From the NCBI GenBank assembly GCA_024277525.1, contig JAJRUZ010000054.1, positions 1-35,195 on the forward strand: a DNA stretch of 35,195 nucleotides, written 5' to 3'. Position numbers and translations under genes: made by a program. This document shows positions 32,135 through 35,195 of the stretch, in pieces; position 1 is the first letter of the stretch, and each line of letters opens with the position of its first letter. The notes beneath the pieces were generated by a model, which was given only the letters and a program-made list of their open reading frames with translations, was not told the origin of the DNA and searched no databases. The stretch is from Caldifarciminota bacterium (GTDB taxonomy: Bacteria; Hydrothermota; Hydrothermia; Hydrothermales; JAJRUZ01).

Positions 32135-34795
32135 ATGAAATGGTCAATAACATCATTATTTATATTCTTATATGCTTGTATTTATGTTCATCATTATCAG
32201 CATCCGCCTCTACCTTCCAAACAAGTAAAAAAGCCTGAGAAAAAACCGTTTAAACCTTGGAATGAAGTCCTTAAAGATACAAAGCTGATAGAAGGATTTT
32301 TAAAACTTCATCAAAAAAGGGATAACACCCTTTATCTTGAACTTTCGCCATCTGATTTTGAAAAAGATTTTGCTCTTGTCATGCATCTATCATACGGGCT
32401 CGGTGATTTTAATGTAATAGAAGGTCTCCCTTTAAGTGATACAAGGCTTTTAAGATTCAAAAGAATAGGAGATGAAGTCTTTCTGATTCACAGGAATGCA
32501 AGATTTAAGGCTGAAAGAGAGGAATTCAAGCATTTTATTGAGGAAAATATAGGACATTCCGTAATAGGTGTTTTCAAAATAGAAAGTGAAAATGAGAAAA
32601 ACAAACATATTTTAATAAATATCACGGACTTTCTTGTTTCCGACTATCCTTCTCTTTCAAACTGGTTAAAGATTTATTACGGAAACAAACCCGTAGTCTT
32701 TGATAAAAAAAGAAGTATAGTTTATAAAGTTAAGAATTTTCCTAAGAACACGGAAATAGATGTTCTTTTGAGTTATAAAGCTCAGGAATATCCCGCTTTC
32801 GGAGGAGAGGGGGTTTCCGATTACAGGTTTTTAACAGTGGGAGTCAGATTTTCATTTTTTGCCTTGCCTGAGAAACCGATGAGACCGAGATATGCTGATG
32901 AAAGAGTAGGATATTTTTTAACAGCAATTATGGATTTTGAAAGAGAAAAAGAGGAAACTCCTTTTATAAGACTCATTCAGAGATGGAGACTTGAAAAGAA
33001 AGATAATTCAAAGGAATTATCCGAACCTGTTAAACCCATTGTTTTTTATTTAGATAAAAGCATTCCGCAAGAATACAAAAAATATGTAAAGGAGGGGATT
33101 CTTGCATGGAATAAGGCTTTTGAAAGAGCAGGCTTCAAAAATGCGATAGTAGTTAAGGACGCCCCTGATGACCCTAACTGGGATCCCGAAGATATAAGGT
33201 ATTCAACAATAAGATGGGTATCCGCAAGAAGAATGGGATTTGCAATAGGTCTATCACAAGTTGACCCCAGAACAGGCGAAATTTTGAATGCGGATATATT
33301 GATATCAGCAAGTTTTGTGAGAGGCTGGTTGTATGATTATCAGGAATTGGTAGATCCTTTGAAAATCGAAAAAGAATTTGAAAGAATCGAAAGATTAAAA
33401 GAGGCTCTTCCGCCCGAATTGGAACATAAACTATGCTTTTATGAAACGGGTTTATCACATCAGATAGGATTTCAGTATGTATTTTTGAAAGCATACGGTT
33501 TGATTAAAGATGATAAAGAATTTCCCGAGGAGTTTATAGGAGATGCTATAAGAGACCTTGTGATGCATGAAGTAGGACACACACTCGGGCTGAGGCACAA
33601 TTTTAAATCCTCTGCTGCGGTTAAATATGAATTTTTAAATGACACCTCTTTTACACGAAAATATGGAGTAAGTGTATCTGTGATGGACTACACTCCTGTC
33701 AATGTCTCCAAGGATCCTAAAAAGCAAGGAGATTACTGGAATAAAACGGTAGGAGAATATGACAAATGGGCTATAATGTACGGATATGCACCCGTTTATA
33801 AACAAAAAGAAAATGAACCCTTTAAAATGAAAGGGGAATTAATAACTGATCCCGAAGAGGAATTTAAATATCTCAAAAAAATAGCAAAATTAAATACAGA
33901 ACCCCTTCATGTTTACGGAACGGATGAAGACGCAGGATATACAATGGGAGTTGATCCTTTGACAAACAGATGGGATTTGGGTTCTGACCCTTTAAAATAT
34001 GCTGAGGAGAGGGCTGAGATAGTAGAAAAAATTATTCCGAAACTTGAAAAAACTTTAATTAAAGAAGATGAAAGTTATCTCAGATTAAGAAGTGCATTTA
34101 TCAGGCTCATTTATGAAAGGCTTATATCATCAATTCCGCTTGTGAAATTCATAGGAGGGGTTTATTTTAACAGATTCCACAAAGGAGACCCTGAACCCCC
34201 TCTTTCACCCGTTCCTTCTGAAAAGCAGAGGAAAGCACTTGATTTTTTAATTAAGAAGATTTTCAATAAAAATGCTTTTAAATTTGATAAAGACCTTTTG
34301 AACAAACTTGCACCCAATAGATGGGCACACTGGGGCATGTGGAGTCAATTTTATCCCACCGATTTTCCTATTCATAATTATGTTATGCTTGTCCACAGGG
34401 TTATTATCAATTTACTTTTCACTACCGAGAGATTAAGGAGAATAATAGATAATGAAATAAGGAGTTCAAAGCCCTTCAAATTGAGTGAGCTATTTGAAAA
34501 TGTCACCTACGCTGTGTGGGAGGAAATAATGGGTAAAAATGTTATGAACATAAATTCTTTCAGAAGGAATCTTCAGAGAATATATATTGATAAATTATCG
34601 GATATTCTTTTGAGTAAGAATTATCCAGGTGATGCAAAATCTTTATCCAGATACGAACTTGAGAAAATATATAAAAAAATTGATATTGCTTTAAAACACG
34701 GGAAAATTGATTTATATACAAAGGCGCATTTAAAAGAGATAAGAGAGAAAATCAAAAGAGTTCTTGAAGCATCAATTTCTATAATTATAAAATAA
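32135..34795 (+). CDS. Zinc-dependent metalloprotease (DUF5117-type), probable lipoprotein
   Basis: This 886-residue exported protease has a short hydrophobic N-terminus ending LYAC (C15), which suggests a lipoprotein, though Y at -2 is not ideal. An N-terminal domain (about 70-130, with FALVMHLSYGLGDF) matches the DUF5117 layout. The metzincin-like zinc site is HEVGHTLGLRH (478-488), followed by a Met-turn candidate at M517 (SVMDYTP). The C-terminal third is helical and basic. It starts 18 bases after the DUF1015 stop with no clear ribosome site. Its substrate is unknown; a role in envelope protein processing or nutrient digestion is inference. Confidence 0.88.
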   Translation: MKWSITSLFIFLYACIYVHHYQHPPLPSKQVKKPEKKPFKPWNEVLKDTKLIEGFLKLHQKRDNTLYLELSPSDFEKDFALVMHLSYGLGDFNVIEGLPLSDTRLLRFKRIGDEVFLIHRNARFKAEREEFKHFIEENIGHSVIGVFKIESENEKNKHILINITDFLVSDYPSLSNWLKIYYGNKPVVFDKKRSIVYKVKNFPKNTEIDVLLSYKAQEYPAFGGEGVSDYRFLTVGVRFSFFALPEKPMRPRYADERVGYFLTAIMDFEREKEETPFIRLIQRWRLEKKDNSKELSEPVKPIVFYLDKSIPQEYKKYVKEGILAWNKAFERAGFKNAIVVKDAPDDPNWDPEDIRYSTIRWVSARRMGFAIGLSQVDPRTGEILNADILISASFVRGWLYDYQELVDPLKIEKEFERIERLKEALPPELEHKLCFYETGLSHQIGFQYVFLKAYGLIKDDKEFPEEFIGDAIRDLVMHEVGHTLGLRHNFKSSAAVKYEFLNDTSFTRKYGVSVSVMDYTPVNVSKDPKKQGDYWNKTVGEYDKWAIMYGYAPVYKQKENEPFKMKGELITDPEEEFKYLKKIAKLNTEPLHVYGTDEDAGYTMGVDPLTNRWDLGSDPLKYAEERAEIVEKIIPKLEKTLIKEDESYLRLRSAFIRLIYERLISSIPLVKFIGGVYFNRFHKGDPEPPLSPVPSEKQRKALDFLIKKIFNKNAFKFDKDLLNKLAPNRWAHWGMWSQFYPTDFPIHNYVMLVHRVIINLLFTTERLRRIIDNEIRSSKPFKLSELFENVTYAVWEEIMGKNVMNINSFRRNLQRIYIDKLSDILLSKNYPGDAKSLSRYELEKIYKKIDIALKHGKIDLYTKAHLKEIREKIKRVLEASISIIIK

Positions 34796-34889
34796 CCTAA
34801 ATTCCTCTTTCCTATTACTTAAAAAATTTGATTTAAAGTATAATTTTCACATTTCTTTTTCCGATACATCAGGGATGCAAGGCTTATGT

Positions 34890-35195
34890 TTACTTAATTT
34901 TAAATATTGAATTCACTTTATTGACGAGTTTGGTAGGAGTGAAGGGTTTTTCAAGAAAATTAAATCCTTTGCTTTCAAGTTCTTCTATATCAATATCCTC
35001 TAAATAACCGCTTGTTATCAGTATTTTAAGATCCTCTATCTTTTCTAGCAATTATTTGGAAAATGACACTCCGTTTCCATCCGGTAATATAAAATCGGTT
35101 ATAATCATGTCTATTTCGTAATTTTCCCTTTCAAGTATTTCCCTCGCTTCCTTTATATTTTTTGCTTTTAAAACTTTATAATTGTTCTCCTCTAA
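34890..35195 (-). pseudogene. Receiver-domain gene end with an in-frame TAA (partial)
   Basis: The minus-strand frame, open from the window edge, reads NYEIDMIITDFILPDGNG, the phospho-acceptor region of a REC domain. It continues VSFSK, then TAA (35052-35054), then without a frame change LLEKIEDLKILITSGYLED and FNFLEKPFTPTKLVNKV, with the expected T/S and K residues, to a final TAA at 34890. The receiver is complete in sequence but cut by one nonsense codon. Its N-terminus and any kinase domains lie beyond the window. It may be the tail of a hybrid kinase. Confidence 0.78.

Noticed and set aside
27377-35195. TAA reassigned as a sense codon
   Set aside because: TAA ends acpP, fabF, recA and other genes exactly where the families end and where the next gene starts. 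The two in-frame TAA codons are better explained by mutation or sequence error.

Overview
The window is bacterial, strongly A+T-rich chromosomal DNA. It carries core genes: dnaA, dnaN, dnaE, recA, acpP, fabF, plsY, purN, folP, serA and four tRNAs. Large exported proteins with C-terminal FlgD/T9SS-like sorting segments, an archaeal-type phosphoglycerate mutase (apgM) and a DUF5117-type metalloprotease point to an uncultured, perhaps thermophilic FCB-affiliated or WOR-3-like lineage. That placement is inference; there is no rRNA here to test it.

Layout. 1-4434: three tRNAs (Pro-CGG, Asp-GTC, Leu-TAA) interleaved with two secreted beta-propeller-type proteins, one with 13 tandem units of about 50 residues and one with six kelch repeats. 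4458-7923: an acpP-fabF-recA-diacylglycerol-kinase-like operon whose last gene has no ordinary start codon. 7924-10754: the replication-origin region, dnaA and dnaN, with TGTGGAAAA-type DnaA boxes on both sides of dnaA and a very A+T-rich stretch before dnaN. 10929-12458 (minus): a putative lipoprotein, a small membrane ORF and plsY. 12529-17484 (minus): a tightly overlapping operon of a periplasmic-binding-type protein, purN and dnaE. 17548-22987 (plus): a TrkA/KtrA-type RCK protein, a TPR protein, a soluble histidine kinase, a REC-GAF-HD-GYP protein and a lone receiver. 23021-23971: tRNA-CAT followed at once by folP. 23972-24375: a transposase relic and otherwise non-coding DNA. 24376-30091: apgM, a methyltransferase, and a GT2 glycosyltransferase plus YfhO pair resembling CsbB-YfhO; yfhO is broken by one in-frame TAA. 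30124-34795: serA, a DUF1015 (SerK/SbnI-like) protein and a zinc-metalloprotease lipoprotein. 34890-35195 (minus): the end of a receiver domain, also broken by one in-frame TAA.

The most unusual signal is a recurring short hairpin at or near predicted mRNA 5' ends. It has a 4-7 bp stem closed by G-C and a 7-nt loop TTCNANN, so it reads GTTCNANNC like the T-arm of a tRNA. It lies before the first secreted protein, acpP, dnaN and the binding-protein operon, with a weaker copy before the kelch gene. Also notable are a probable origin with DnaA boxes on both sides of dnaA, predicted leaderless or near-leaderless transcripts (trkA, serA, apgM, and folP after tRNA release), and three genes with broken or non-canonical reading frames.
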